Source: Sporosarcina ureae DSM 2281
GTDB taxonomy: Bacteria; Bacillota; Bacilli; Bacillales_A; Planococcaceae
Direction of reading: 5' to 3'
Length of the DNA: 64,000 nucleotides
NCBI RefSeq assembly: GCF_000425545.1
Contig: NZ_AUDQ01000002.1
Coordinates: 186,001 to 250,000 of the forward strand
The notes under the pieces are model-generated. The model saw only the letters and a program-made list of their open reading frames with translations, was not told the origin of the DNA and did no database searches. The position numbers and the translations under genes were made by a program. Shown here in pieces: positions 9,918 to 18,916 of the stretch (position 1 is the first letter of the stretch; every line of letters begins with the position of its first letter).

Positions 9918-10403
9918 TTGTTGAAAAATAAACGTAAATCGATAGGAAAAGATATCACAGAGTTAGAAATCGGTGAAAGGTTACACTTGACCGAAAAGAT
10001 TGAAGATAAAGATTTGATGTTGTATCTAGGATTGACCAATGATGCAAATCCTCTTTATTTGCAACATGATTACGCAGCGGAGACGATATATGGACAACCA
10101 ATTGTTCCACCTATCATGTTGACGGGTATCGTGACAGCCGCCATATCTAAACACATGCCAGGACCAGGTGCTCATATTATTAATCAGCAACTGCATTTCC
10201 CTAAGCCAGTCTATCATTACTCGATCGTTGAATTCTTTCTGGAAATTACGAAACTTGATATTCAGTTAAACCAAGTAACCATCCAAGTAGATGCAACGGA
10301 TGAAGAAGAAGAACGAATTATGAGTGGGGAAGTAGTAGTGATCGCTCCACAAAAACTTCCTGTCAAAGCAGTGCAAACAAAGGAAACCGCGAATGGGGAT
10401 TAA
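9918..10403 (+). CDS. MaoC-like hot-dog dehydratase
   Basis: The 161-residue protein has the MaoC hydratase signature: LGLTNDANPLYLQHDYA with the catalytic Asp/His-type segment, followed by IVPPIMLTGIVTAAISKHMPGPG. Such proteins hydrate enoyl-CoA or related thioesters, and the actual substrate here is unknown. The start is a TTG codon (9918, with 9921 as alternative) behind AGGAGGGG. Two adjacent TTG codons make the exact start ambiguous by one residue. Its last 11 nt overlap phoP, so it is translationally coupled to the two-component system. This context is conserved near phoP in Bacilli. Confidence 0.85.
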   Translation: MLKNKRKSIGKDITELEIGERLHLTEKIEDKDLMLYLGLTNDANPLYLQHDYAAETIYGQPIVPPIMLTGIVTAAISKHMPGPGAHIINQQLHFPKPVYHYSIVEFFLEITKLDIQLNQVTIQVDATDEEEERIMSGEVVVIAPQKLPVKAVQTKETANGD

Positions 10404-11088
10404 ACAGCAAAAGATTTTGATTGTAGAAGATGAACAATCTATACAGAAATTGCTTGAATTCACATTGCAACAAGCGAACTATAAAACCGTACTCGCGAAT
10501 GATGGAGAAGAAGCTGTGGAAAAAGTATTGGATGAAAAACCCGATTTAATTATTTTGGATTTAATGTTACCCAAAATAGACGGATTAGAAGTTTGCCGTA
10601 TGCTGAGAAAAGAGAATATTGAAACACCCATCATCATGTTGACTGCTAAAGGTGAAGAGATGGATAAAATCGTCGGCCTAGAAATGGGTGCTGATGATTA
10701 CATGACCAAGCCTTTTAGTCCGCGTGAAGTTGCGGCAAGGGTGCGTGCCGTTCTTAGGCGAACAGGCGAGCGTAGCCATATGCAAGAGAAGAAATTAGTT
10801 GCGGGTCAGCTGACAGTGTATCCTGAGCGCTTGGAAGTCTATTTAGATGAAAAACCACTCGAGTTTACGCCGAAGGAATTTGAGTTGCTTGTTTATTTCA
10901 TGAGGCATCCAAATCGCGTGTTCTCTCGTGACCAGTTACTGCAAGCGGTATGGAATTATGAATTTGCGGGAGATTCGAGAATTGTGGATGTGCATGTGAG
11001 TCATCTGCGCGATAAAATCGAAGAAAATACGAGAAAGCCGCGCTATATTAAAACAATGAGAGGCGTCGGTTACAAGTTTGGAGAGTAA
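10393..11088 (+). CDS. phoP: PhoP-type OmpR-family response regulator
   Basis: The 231-residue regulator has a receiver domain with acidic pocket E12-D13 and phospho-acceptor D56 (LIILDLMLP). It also has the MLTAKGEE lysine and a C-terminal winged helix (EFTPKEFELLVYFMRHPNRVFSRDQLL, RIVDVHVSHLRDKIE). Its position after mdh and before phoR and polA is that of B. subtilis phoP, the master regulator of phosphate starvation. It overlaps the MaoC gene and lies 5 nt before phoR. A second PhoP-like paralogue is encoded at 37063. Confidence 0.93.
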   Translation: MGIKQQKILIVEDEQSIQKLLEFTLQQANYKTVLANDGEEAVEKVLDEKPDLIILDLMLPKIDGLEVCRMLRKENIETPIIMLTAKGEEMDKIVGLEMGADDYMTKPFSPREVAARVRAVLRRTGERSHMQEKKLVAGQLTVYPERLEVYLDEKPLEFTPKEFELLVYFMRHPNRVFSRDQLLQAVWNYEFAGDSRIVDVHVSHLRDKIEENTRKPRYIKTMRGVGYKFGE

Positions 11089-11093
11089 ACTAG

Positions 11094-12509
11094 ATGAAGT
11101 ACTATTACACAAAAATTTTAACCGTGTCTGCAGTCATCTTATCTATTCTATTAATTGTGCTAGGAATTATCTTAGGACAATTTTTTCATTTATTTGGTAA
11201 AAATGTGGATGCGATACTACAACAAACTTATTGGGTTTACTTGCTATTTACGCTCGTTCTAGTATTTGTTGTCATGATGTTTGTTATGACGAAAATCCTT
11301 CAGCAGTATGTTCAGCCGTTTGATCACTTCACAGGTGTTGTGCATCAATTGGCGCGAGGGAACTATTTGGTGCGAGCGCATAATGAAGATAGTAAAATAA
11401 ATCACCAACTAACAAATTCTATCAATCAAGTAGCACAAAAATTACAAGGGAACTCTGCACTTCGCGCCATGGAACAAGAGCGTTTAAACACATTGGTCAG
11501 TAGCATTGGAAGTAGTCTGTTGATGTTTGGACGACAAGGTGCTGTCAATTTGGTCAACCGTGTGTTTGAAGAAACATTCCAGCGTAATGGAGAAGAGCTG
11601 ATGGGGAAAACGTTTAAAGATATCGGTTTACCTTCAGATATTGAGAAAGAAATTGAAACGATATTTTTAACAGAAGAAGTGCGCACGTTCCAATCTCAAG
11701 TCGTGCTTACAGAAGGCGTTTGCCATTTAGACGTATACGGTGCGCCTGTCATTGGTGAAAATGGCAACTGGCTTGGAATCGTTATCATTATGCATGACAT
11801 TACAGAGTTGGTTCGTCTTGAGCAAATACGTAAAGATTTTGTGGCGAATGTGTCCCATGAATTAAAGACACCTGTAACCTCGATTAAAGGTTTTTCAGAG
11901 ATGTTGCTTGACGGAGCGGTGGAAGATCCTGTGATTAGGCGTGATTTTCTAGAGATTATGTATAAAGAAAGTAATCGTCTACAATTATTGATTGAAGATT
12001 TATTGCGCTTATCCAGCATGGAACGTGGAAGTTTTGAAATTACACGAAAGCCTGTTGATGTGATGGAAGTAGTCGAGCAATCCATCAAAATCGTTCAAAA
12101 GAAAGTTCAAGAAAAAGAGATGCGAATCGATTTGCATATGCCTGAACAATTAATCATTCTTGCGGATCACGATCGGTTAGTGCAAGTGATGGTGAATTTA
12201 TTGAATAATGCCATTGCCTATTCGCAAGAAAAAACAATCGTGACCGTTTCCGTAGAAGAAATGGATGAGTATGTGGAAATTTCGGTTCGCGATCAAGGTA
12301 TTGGTATCATGCCTTCAGAGCTCCCCCGATTATTTGAACGTTTTTACCGTGTAGATCGTGCGAGAAGCAGAGAATCGGGCGGTACAGGATTAGGCCTTGC
12401 CATTGTAAAACATATTGCTGAAGCGCATCATGGCACCGTCACAGTGGACAGTGAAGTGGGTGTCGGCACTGTTTTCCGTATTCAGCTACCTACACATGAA
12501 CAACTATAG
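11094..12509 (+). CDS. phoR: PhoR-type sensor histidine kinase with minimal extracytoplasmic loop
   Basis: The partner kinase of PhoP is 471 residues long. It has TM1 (about 8-32) and TM2 (about 45-67) separated by only ~12 residues. A HAMP-like segment (70-120), a PAS region (about 128-235), the HisKA motif FVANVSHELKTP with H255 and the ATPase boxes (NNAIAYSQE, DQGIGI, GGTGLGLAIV) follow. B. subtilis PhoR is about 579 residues and has a folded extracytoplasmic domain between the TMs. That domain is absent here, so signal input must be membrane or cytoplasmic. The ribosome-binding site GGAGAG lies in the end of phoP. Confidence 0.92.
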   Translation: MKYYYTKILTVSAVILSILLIVLGIILGQFFHLFGKNVDAILQQTYWVYLLFTLVLVFVVMMFVMTKILQQYVQPFDHFTGVVHQLARGNYLVRAHNEDSKINHQLTNSINQVAQKLQGNSALRAMEQERLNTLVSSIGSSLLMFGRQGAVNLVNRVFEETFQRNGEELMGKTFKDIGLPSDIEKEIETIFLTEEVRTFQSQVVLTEGVCHLDVYGAPVIGENGNWLGIVIIMHDITELVRLEQIRKDFVANVSHELKTPVTSIKGFSEMLLDGAVEDPVIRRDFLEIMYKESNRLQLLIEDLLRLSSMERGSFEITRKPVDVMEVVEQSIKIVQKKVQEKEMRIDLHMPEQLIILADHDRLVQVMVNLLNNAIAYSQEKTIVTVSVEEMDEYVEISVRDQGIGIMPSELPRLFERFYRVDRARSRESGGTGLGLAIVKHIAEAHHGTVTVDSEVGVGTVFRIQLPTHEQL

Positions 12510-12530
12510 TAAAGAAAATGAAACTTACTA

Positions 12531-12553
12531 GACTACTGTTCCGTACAGTAGTC
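12531..12553 (+). other. Hairpin between phoR and hflK
   Basis: GACTACTGT (12531-12539) and ACAGTAGTC (12545-12553) form a perfect 9-bp stem with a TCCGT loop just before the hflK ribosome-binding site. No T-tract follows, so it is not a clear terminator. It may be an RNA structure or a DNA operator. Confidence 0.5.
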
Positions 12554-12577
12554 ATACATAGAAAAGGGGGAACAGAT

Positions 12578-13555
12578 ATGAGCACAAAAAGAATCCTGGT
12601 GACACTCGGTTTGTTTATCACCGGATTATTACTTTTATTGATCGTCTTTACCACGTGGTACACAGTCGACGAATCTGAACAAGCTGTCGTCATTTCATTC
12701 GGACAAGCTGGCGCACCTGTGACCGACTCAGGTCTTCATTTTAAGTTGCCTTGGCCGATTCAGAAGACAGAGATCTTATCTAAGGAAACGTACAGTATTC
12801 ATTTCGGTTACAAGCAAGATAAGTCGGGTGAGATCGTGGATAAGGAAACGAAGATGATTACCGGGGACGAGTACATCGTTCTGACGGATCTGACAGTGCA
12901 GTGGCGTATTGTCGATCCCAAGAAGTACCTCTTCAATGCAGAAGATCCTATTGAAATCTTAAGGGATGCAGCGTCTGCTTCTATTCGTTCCGTTATTGGT
13001 AGTTCCACAATCGACGCGGCATTGACGGATGGAAAAGCGGAAATCGAAGCGAAGACCCGTGATTTATTGACTAGTTTAGTAGAAAAATATGACATCGGTG
13101 TCGCAGTGCAAGGTGTAAAATTGCAAGACGTTGAATTACCAAATGCGGAAGTTCGTGCAGCATTTACCGCTGTAACGGACGCACGTGAAACGAAAAACAC
13201 GAAGATTAACGAAGCGAAAAAGTATGAGAACCAGAGAACGAAAGAAGCGATCGGTGAACGTGACGCGATCAAATCTCAGGCGCAAGGGAAAAAGACCGCG
13301 CGGATCGAACAAGCACGTGGTGACGTGGCGGTATTCAGTGATTTATATAATGAATACGCAAAAAGTAAAGAAATCACACGTGAGCGTTTGATTATTGAGA
13401 CGCTGGAGCAAGTATTACCTAAAGCAAATCTTTACATCATGAATGACAGCGGAGAAACGATGAAGTATTTACCACTCCAACAGTTGCAAAAAGATCAGCC
13501 GCCTGTAACGGAAGAAAAGGATAAGTCAGCTGACAAAGGAGGGAAAGCTTCATGA
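12578..13555 (+). CDS. hflK: HflK membrane SPFH protein
   Basis: HflK and HflC form a large membrane cage of SPFH/prohibitin proteins that encloses and modulates the FtsH protease in proteobacteria. This 325-residue protein (from ATG 12578 behind AAAGGGGG) has one N-terminal TM (about 6-26). The SPFH domain starts YTVDESEQAVVISFGQ, and a charged coiled-coil C-terminal half carries the EITRERLIIETLEQVLP segment characteristic of HflK. It overlaps hflC by ATGA. B. subtilis lacks this pair at the phoR-polA junction. Confidence 0.9.
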   Translation: MSTKRILVTLGLFITGLLLLLIVFTTWYTVDESEQAVVISFGQAGAPVTDSGLHFKLPWPIQKTEILSKETYSIHFGYKQDKSGEIVDKETKMITGDEYIVLTDLTVQWRIVDPKKYLFNAEDPIEILRDAASASIRSVIGSSTIDAALTDGKAEIEAKTRDLLTSLVEKYDIGVAVQGVKLQDVELPNAEVRAAFTAVTDARETKNTKINEAKKYENQRTKEAIGERDAIKSQAQGKKTARIEQARGDVAVFSDLYNEYAKSKEITRERLIIETLEQVLPKANLYIMNDSGETMKYLPLQQLQKDQPPVTEEKDKSADKGGKAS

Positions 13556-14577
13556 GTAACGAACAAAATCCTTTCAAGAAGATAGAAGAAGCTCTCAAGA
13601 AGATGGGAGAAACCGATCAAAAAAGAAGTGCACAGAAGCCAGGACCGGAATCAGATCCTAAAGTTACGCAAATACGACCAAAAAAAGAGTTTGATATGAA
13701 AAAGTATACGAAATTAATTATCTCGCTCACAGTAGTTTTTGCGATTCTCGTTATTCTGTTATCCAACTTATTTATCGTAAAAGAGAATGAGTACCGTGTT
13801 GTCCGTCAATTTGGTGAAATTACTAGGATTATCGAAAAACCGGGTATGAATATGAAAATACCATTCATTCAAAGTGTTAGTACGTTGCCGAAAAACCGAA
13901 TGACTTCTAACGTGTCGGAAGCGGAAATCAATACAAAAGATAAGAAGCGGATTATCATTGATAACTATGCAATATGGCATATTACCGATCCTGCTAAAAT
14001 GATTTCCAACGCACGTAATATTGTCAATGCGGAAGCGAGAATGGAAGAATTTATTTATTCTGTTGTTCGTAATGAAATGGGACGTCTTGATTACGTCAAT
14101 GTCGTCAATGATGAAGATTCGTCTCGCGGAAGTTTGAATGATGATGTGACGGCCAAAGTAAATAAGTTTTTAGATGATGGTAATTATGGAATCAAAGTAG
14201 TGGATGTCCGTATGAAACGTATTGATTTACCTGAAGAAAACGAACAATCGATTTACACACGGATGATTTCAGAACGTGATTCGACTGCGCAATCATACCT
14301 TTCAGAAGGTGACGCAGAAAAGCAGAAGATTGAAGCAGAAACAGATCGTGAAGTGCAGGAAATGTTAGCAAAAGCGAAAAAAGAAGCAGCGATTGTCACT
14401 GCGCAAGGTGAGGCGGAAGCTGCCAAAATCTATAATAACGCGTATGCAAAAGACCCTGAATTCTACAAACTGTATAGAACACTTCAGTCGTATACGAAAG
14501 TCGTGGATGATGAAACGATGATCATCCTTCCAGCAGATTCACCATATGCCAAGCTATTAACCGGCAATATCGAGTAA
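13552..14577 (+). CDS. hflC: HflC membrane SPFH protein
   Basis: The 341-residue partner of HflK has a charged cytoplasmic N-terminus of ~45 residues. One TM (about 48-67) is followed by an SPFH domain (VKENEYRVVRQFGEITRIIEKPGMN). The C-terminal coiled coil ends in the HflC-type stretch RTLQSYTKVVDDETMIILPADSPY. The start codon overlaps the hflK stop. The gene is closed by a terminator before polA. Confidence 0.9.
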   Translation: MSNEQNPFKKIEEALKKMGETDQKRSAQKPGPESDPKVTQIRPKKEFDMKKYTKLIISLTVVFAILVILLSNLFIVKENEYRVVRQFGEITRIIEKPGMNMKIPFIQSVSTLPKNRMTSNVSEAEINTKDKKRIIIDNYAIWHITDPAKMISNARNIVNAEARMEEFIYSVVRNEMGRLDYVNVVNDEDSSRGSLNDDVTAKVNKFLDDGNYGIKVVDVRMKRIDLPEENEQSIYTRMISERDSTAQSYLSEGDAEKQKIEAETDREVQEMLAKAKKEAAIVTAQGEAEAAKIYNNAYAKDPEFYKLYRTLQSYTKVVDDETMIILPADSPYAKLLTGNIE

Positions 14578-14586
14578 TCATAAGTG

Positions 14587-14642
14587 CGTCATTTTCATTA
14601 GAGTTGCCAAACGTGGTAAACTAGATGAAAATGACGTTTTTT
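14587..14642 (+). terminator. Terminator of the phoPR-hflKC unit
   Basis: CGTCATTTTCAT (14587-14598) pairs with ATGAAAATGACG (14625-14636), followed by six T. The loop is 26 nt long, with a few extra pairs inside. Confidence 0.75.
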
Positions 14643-14674
14643 ATAGTGACGAACATAAAGGAGTGGGATGAATT

Positions 14675-17299
14675 TTGACGAAAAAGAAAATCGTCTTATT
14701 GGACGGAAACAGCTTGGCATACCGTGCATTTTTTGCTTTACCTTTATTGACAAATGAAAAAGGTGTTCATACAAACGCGGTATATGGCTTTACCATGATG
14801 TTAGAGACCATCTTAGCAAATGAAAAACCGACGCATGTGATTGTAGCATGGGATGCAGGAAAAACTACCTTCCGCCACAGTACGTATACAGAATACAAAG
14901 GCGGACGTCAAAAGACACCACCAGAGCTATCCGAACAGTTCCCGTATATTCGTAAATTAATTGAAGCGTTCGGCATCACGCAGTATGAACTCGATTTATA
15001 TGAGGCAGACGATATTATCGGGACATTAAGTAAAGAGTGTAATGATGCGGAAGCAGAAGTCGTCATCATCTCAGGAGATAAAGATTTAACGCAACTCGCG
15101 AATGATCAGACAACCGTATGCATCACAAGAAAAGGCATTACCGATCTTGAAAAATACACACCTGCACATATCGAAGAAAAATATGGCATTGCACCATTGC
15201 AGATCATCGACATGAAAGGTTTAATGGGCGATGCATCCGATAATATTCCAGGCGTACCTGGAATTGGTGAGAAAACGGCGTTGAAATTATTGAAGGAATA
15301 TGGGTCTGTAGAAGCAGTTTATGAGTCGATCGATCAAATCACTGCAAAGAAAATGAAAGAAAACCTTGTGAACAATAAAGAGCAAGCTTTCATGAGTAAA
15401 GAACTCGCAACCATTGAAGTTCACGCTCCGATTACGGTTTCATTGAATGATTTAGACTTTGTCGGACGCAACGAAGAAGAAGTGATCCAACTCTATAAAG
15501 AATTGCAATTTAAATCATTGCTTGAAAAGATGGATGTTTCTGTCGAGGTTCAACCACTAGAAGAAATCGCTGTTCATACTGTGGAAGAAATTACTTCAGA
15601 AATGCTGACGGATACGATGTCTGTGCATGTCGAGATTGATGGCGATAATTATTTGTCTGAAGATATTTTAGGTATTGGTCTGTCAAATGACACAGATACG
15701 TACTTCATCACTACTGAATTGGCTACATCATCTGATCTCTTTAAGAGCTGGATTGCGGATCATGCCACGCGTAAATATGTTTCGGATTCTAAATCAGCCT
15801 ATGCAGCGATTGCGCGACTTGGCATGGAACTAAACGGTGCAGAATTCGATCTCATGCTGGCGGCGTACATCGTCAATCCTTCATTCTCGACAAATGAAGT
15901 CTCCGAAATCGCACGTTCATTTGGCTATCATGGTGTAGAAAGTGACGAAGCGGTCTATGGTAAAGGGGCTAAGCGAACTGTACCGGCATCTGAACAACTT
16001 GCCAACCATACTGCAAGAAAAGCACATGCAGTGTGGGAGCTGTATCCTGTGGTTACAAAACAGTTGGAGGACAATGAACAGCGTGACTTATTCCATGACC
16101 TAGAATTACCGTTAGCAAAAATACTCGGGAAAATGGAAGTAACCGGTGTGAAAACAGACGTAGATGTGCTGAAGACGATTGGAGAGCAGTTGTCGGAACG
16201 TCTGGCAGTCATTGAGAAGACGATCTATGAAATGGCTGGCGAGACATTCAATATTAATTCGCCTAAACAGCTCGGCGTCATTTTATTTGAGAAAATCGGA
16301 TTGACTCCTATTAAGAAAACGAAGACGGGTTACTCGACAGCTGCGGATGTGCTAGAGAAGCTCGCAAGCGAACATGAAATCATTCAGCATATTTTACTAT
16401 ACAGACAGCTCGGTAAATTAAATTCCACCTATATTGAAGGGCTAACAAAAGAAATTCATGAAGATGGAAAGATCCATACACGTTTCCAGCAGGCTCTAAC
16501 GCAGACAGGAAGATTGAGCTCGATCAATCCGAACTTGCAAAATATCCCGATTCGTTTGGAAGAAGGACGCAAAATACGTGCAGCATTTATTCCTTCAGAA
16601 ACCGAATGGATTATGTTTGCGGCTGACTATTCACAAATTGAATTGCGTGTACTTGCACATATTTCGCAAGATGAAAAATTAATTGAAGCATTCCGTCAAG
16701 GTGCGGATATTCATACAAAAACTGCAATGGATGTTTTTGGTGTAAACGAAGAAGAAGTCGATAGCAATATGCGTCGCGCAGCAAAAGCTGTCAACTTTGG
16801 TATTGTCTATGGCATCAGTGATTATGGATTATCCCAAAGTTTAAATATTACTCGTAAAGAAGCAGGGGAATTCATCGATACGTATTTAGCGAGCTTCCCG
16901 GGTGTCAAACAGTACATGGATACTAGTATTATTGACGCCAAGCAAAAAGGCTATGTGACGACACTATTAAAACGTAGACGATATTTGCCGGATATTACGA
17001 GTTCAAATTTCAACTTGCGAGGTTTCGCAGAGCGAACAGCGATGAATACACCGATCCAAGGTACTGCGGCGGACATCATTAAGCAAGCAATGATTGATAT
17101 GGATGCCAGACTTGAAAAAGAAAATATGCAAGCGCGTATGCTACTACAAGTGCATGATGAGCTGATCTTTGAGGCGCCTATTGAAGAGTTGGAGAAATTA
17201 AAAGAAATCGTACCGGAAGTCATGGAACAAACGATTCAACTCGACGTTCCGTTGAAAGTCGATTGGAATTATGGCAAGTCTTGGTACGAAACGAAGTGA
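14675..17299 (+). CDS. polA: DNA polymerase I
   Basis: Pol I removes RNA primers and fills gaps in replication and repair. The 874-residue protein starts with TTG 14675 (AAAGGAG upstream). Residues 1-~290 are the 5'-3' exonuclease (LLDGNSLAYRAFFALP, SGDKDLTQL, GDASDNIPGVPGIGEKTA). The middle domain corresponds to the 3'-5' exonuclease but has VHVEIDGDN where active enzymes have DTE, so it is expected to lack proofreading as in other Bacillus Pol I. The C-terminal polymerase has FAADYSQIELRVLAH, RRAAKAVNFGIVYG and LLQVHDELIFE. mutM follows 10 nt later. Confidence 0.97.
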   Translation: MTKKKIVLLDGNSLAYRAFFALPLLTNEKGVHTNAVYGFTMMLETILANEKPTHVIVAWDAGKTTFRHSTYTEYKGGRQKTPPELSEQFPYIRKLIEAFGITQYELDLYEADDIIGTLSKECNDAEAEVVIISGDKDLTQLANDQTTVCITRKGITDLEKYTPAHIEEKYGIAPLQIIDMKGLMGDASDNIPGVPGIGEKTALKLLKEYGSVEAVYESIDQITAKKMKENLVNNKEQAFMSKELATIEVHAPITVSLNDLDFVGRNEEEVIQLYKELQFKSLLEKMDVSVEVQPLEEIAVHTVEEITSEMLTDTMSVHVEIDGDNYLSEDILGIGLSNDTDTYFITTELATSSDLFKSWIADHATRKYVSDSKSAYAAIARLGMELNGAEFDLMLAAYIVNPSFSTNEVSEIARSFGYHGVESDEAVYGKGAKRTVPASEQLANHTARKAHAVWELYPVVTKQLEDNEQRDLFHDLELPLAKILGKMEVTGVKTDVDVLKTIGEQLSERLAVIEKTIYEMAGETFNINSPKQLGVILFEKIGLTPIKKTKTGYSTAADVLEKLASEHEIIQHILLYRQLGKLNSTYIEGLTKEIHEDGKIHTRFQQALTQTGRLSSINPNLQNIPIRLEEGRKIRAAFIPSETEWIMFAADYSQIELRVLAHISQDEKLIEAFRQGADIHTKTAMDVFGVNEEEVDSNMRRAAKAVNFGIVYGISDYGLSQSLNITRKEAGEFIDTYLASFPGVKQYMDTSIIDAKQKGYVTTLLKRRRYLPDITSSNFNLRGFAERTAMNTPIQGTAADIIKQAMIDMDARLEKENMQARMLLQVHDELIFEAPIEELEKLKEIVPEVMEQTIQLDVPLKVDWNYGKSWYETK

Positions 17300-17309
17300 G
17301 TGAATATAC

Positions 17310-18182
17310 ATGCCAGAACTACCGGAAGTAGAAGGAGTGGTGCGAGATCTTGCACCACTCGTGGAAGGGCGGACGGTGAAGCAACTTTCTGTATCGGATA
17401 CCGTCGTCATTTCTAAAACAGCTGGAAAAGAAACGATTATTAAAGGGAAATCTGTGGACGACTTTCTTGACGGCATGGAAAATATGCAAATCGAGAAAAT
17501 TGTGCGTCGCAGTAAATATATTTATTTTCATTTAGTGAAAGAAAACCAACCACATTTGCTCGTCAGCCACCTTGGTATGACGGGCGCTTGGTTTGTCGTG
17601 AATTCTCCTGATGAAATTACAGAAGAAAAGTTCCGAAAACACGCACATGTCTTTTTGGAAATGGAAGATGGCGGATTACTCGTCTACTCGGATATACGAA
17701 GATTCGGTGAAATGCGTCTACTACAGACGGAAGAAGATTTTCCTCCTTTGTTAGAGATGGCACCCGAACCTTTTTCTGATGAAGCGCTGGACCATTTTTT
17801 ATCGATGGCAGAAACTCCGAAGTATAAAAGAAAACCTATCAAAGAAGTAATTATGGATGGGAAAGTTATTTCGGGATGCGGCAATATTTACGCTACAGAA
17901 GCGCTGTTTCATATGAAGATCCATCCGAGTCGTTCAGCGAAACGAATCAGCAAAAAACGCAAAACTTTATTGTTTGAAGAGATTGTACGCGTTTTGCAAG
18001 AAAGTATCGATGCAGGAGGCAGTACAATATCCGATTATCGTTCTGTTAACGGCAACGCGGGAACGATGCAAGATCGACTGCATATGTACGGGAAAAAAAC
18101 ATGCTTAGCGTGCGACACACCGACTAAAAGTAAGCAGATTGCGGGCAGAACGTCTGTCTATTGTCCAGCTTGCCAAAAATAA
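17310..18182 (+). CDS. mutM: Formamidopyrimidine-DNA glycosylase
   Basis: MutM (Fpg) excises 8-oxoguanine and formamidopyrimidines and nicks the abasic site. The N-terminus MPELPEVEGVVRDL carries the catalytic proline (P2) and glutamate (E3). The helix-two-turn-helix segment is VISGCGNIYATEALF. The C-terminal zinc finger uses C265, C268, C285 and C288. Length is 290, slightly above the usual ~275. It lies directly behind polA, as in B. subtilis, and is followed within a few bases by coaE. Confidence 0.97.
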   Translation: MPELPEVEGVVRDLAPLVEGRTVKQLSVSDTVVISKTAGKETIIKGKSVDDFLDGMENMQIEKIVRRSKYIYFHLVKENQPHLLVSHLGMTGAWFVVNSPDEITEEKFRKHAHVFLEMEDGGLLVYSDIRRFGEMRLLQTEEDFPPLLEMAPEPFSDEALDHFLSMAETPKYKRKPIKEVIMDGKVISGCGNIYATEALFHMKIHPSRSAKRISKKRKTLLFEEIVRVLQESIDAGGSTISDYRSVNGNAGTMQDRLHMYGKKTCLACDTPTKSKQIAGRTSVYCPACQK

Positions 18183-18194
18183 GGAGTGATGAGC

Positions 18195-18794
18195 GTGATT
18201 ATCGGATTGACAGGAAGTATTGCTAGCGGGAAAAGTACTGTAGCGAATATGTTGCGTGAAAAAGGTTACCCTATTGTTGATGCGGATGTAATTGCGAGGG
18301 AAGTAGTTGAGTCAGGCAGCCCATTGCTAAAAAAAATCCAACAGACATTCGGTGAAGAGGTGTTACGGGAAGATGGTACACTGAATCGCGAACAACTTGG
18401 CGCACTTATTTTTGGTGATGAAGTGAAACGACAACAGTTAAATGAATTGATGCATCCTGCTATCAGAGGGCGAATGGTCAGTCAGAAAGAAGACTATTTA
18501 ACTCAAGGCTATCAAACCGTCATTATGGACATCCCCTTACTGTTTGAAAGTAAACTTCAGGACTATGTGGAGAAGATTGTCGTTGTTTCTGTCACGAAGC
18601 AAATTCAAAAACAGAGACTGATGGCTCGCAATGAATTGACGGAAGCAGAAGCAGATGCCAGAATCACATCCCAGTTGGATATGAGCATCAAAGAACAAGG
18701 TGCAGACGCGGTTATTCATAATAACGATACAGTGGAAGAAACCGAAAAGCAGTTGAATGCAATCCTTGAAAACTGGCAAGCTGTACCGAGATAA
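18195..18794 (+). CDS. coaE: Dephospho-CoA kinase
   Basis: CoaE adds the 3'-phosphate to dephospho-CoA, the last step of CoA biosynthesis. The P-loop GSIASGKST is at the N-terminus, followed by the IVDADVIAREV and VIMDIPLLFE segments of the family. I favour the GTG start at 18195 because AAGGAG (18181-18186) is 8 nt upstream. An ATG at 18189 would sit only 2 nt from that site, and a GTG at 18186 overlaps it. The chosen start gives 199 residues. No ytaF homologue lies between mutM and coaE, unlike B. subtilis. Confidence 0.92.
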   Translation: MIIGLTGSIASGKSTVANMLREKGYPIVDADVIAREVVESGSPLLKKIQQTFGEEVLREDGTLNREQLGALIFGDEVKRQQLNELMHPAIRGRMVSQKEDYLTQGYQTVIMDIPLLFESKLQDYVEKIVVVSVTKQIQKQRLMARNELTEAEADARITSQLDMSIKEQGADAVIHNNDTVEETEKQLNAILENWQAVPR

Positions 18795-18836
18795 TCAGTG
18801 TGGGGAAATAATTTATAAATTTAATGTGTAATAGTG

Positions 18837-18864
18837 TTGGCATAATGATAAATTGTGTTATACT
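18837..18864 (+). promoter_or_regulatory. gapB promoter
   Basis: TTGGCA (18837-18842), a 16-nt spacer and TATACT (18859-18864) form a good sigma-A promoter upstream of gapB. In B. subtilis gapB is repressed by CcpN under glycolytic conditions. I cannot assign a CcpN operator here by eye. Confidence 0.75.
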
Positions 18865-18916
18865 AATGAACGATTAAAGATATAAAGTATAACATACATG
18901 CAGGAGGATCCCTTTA

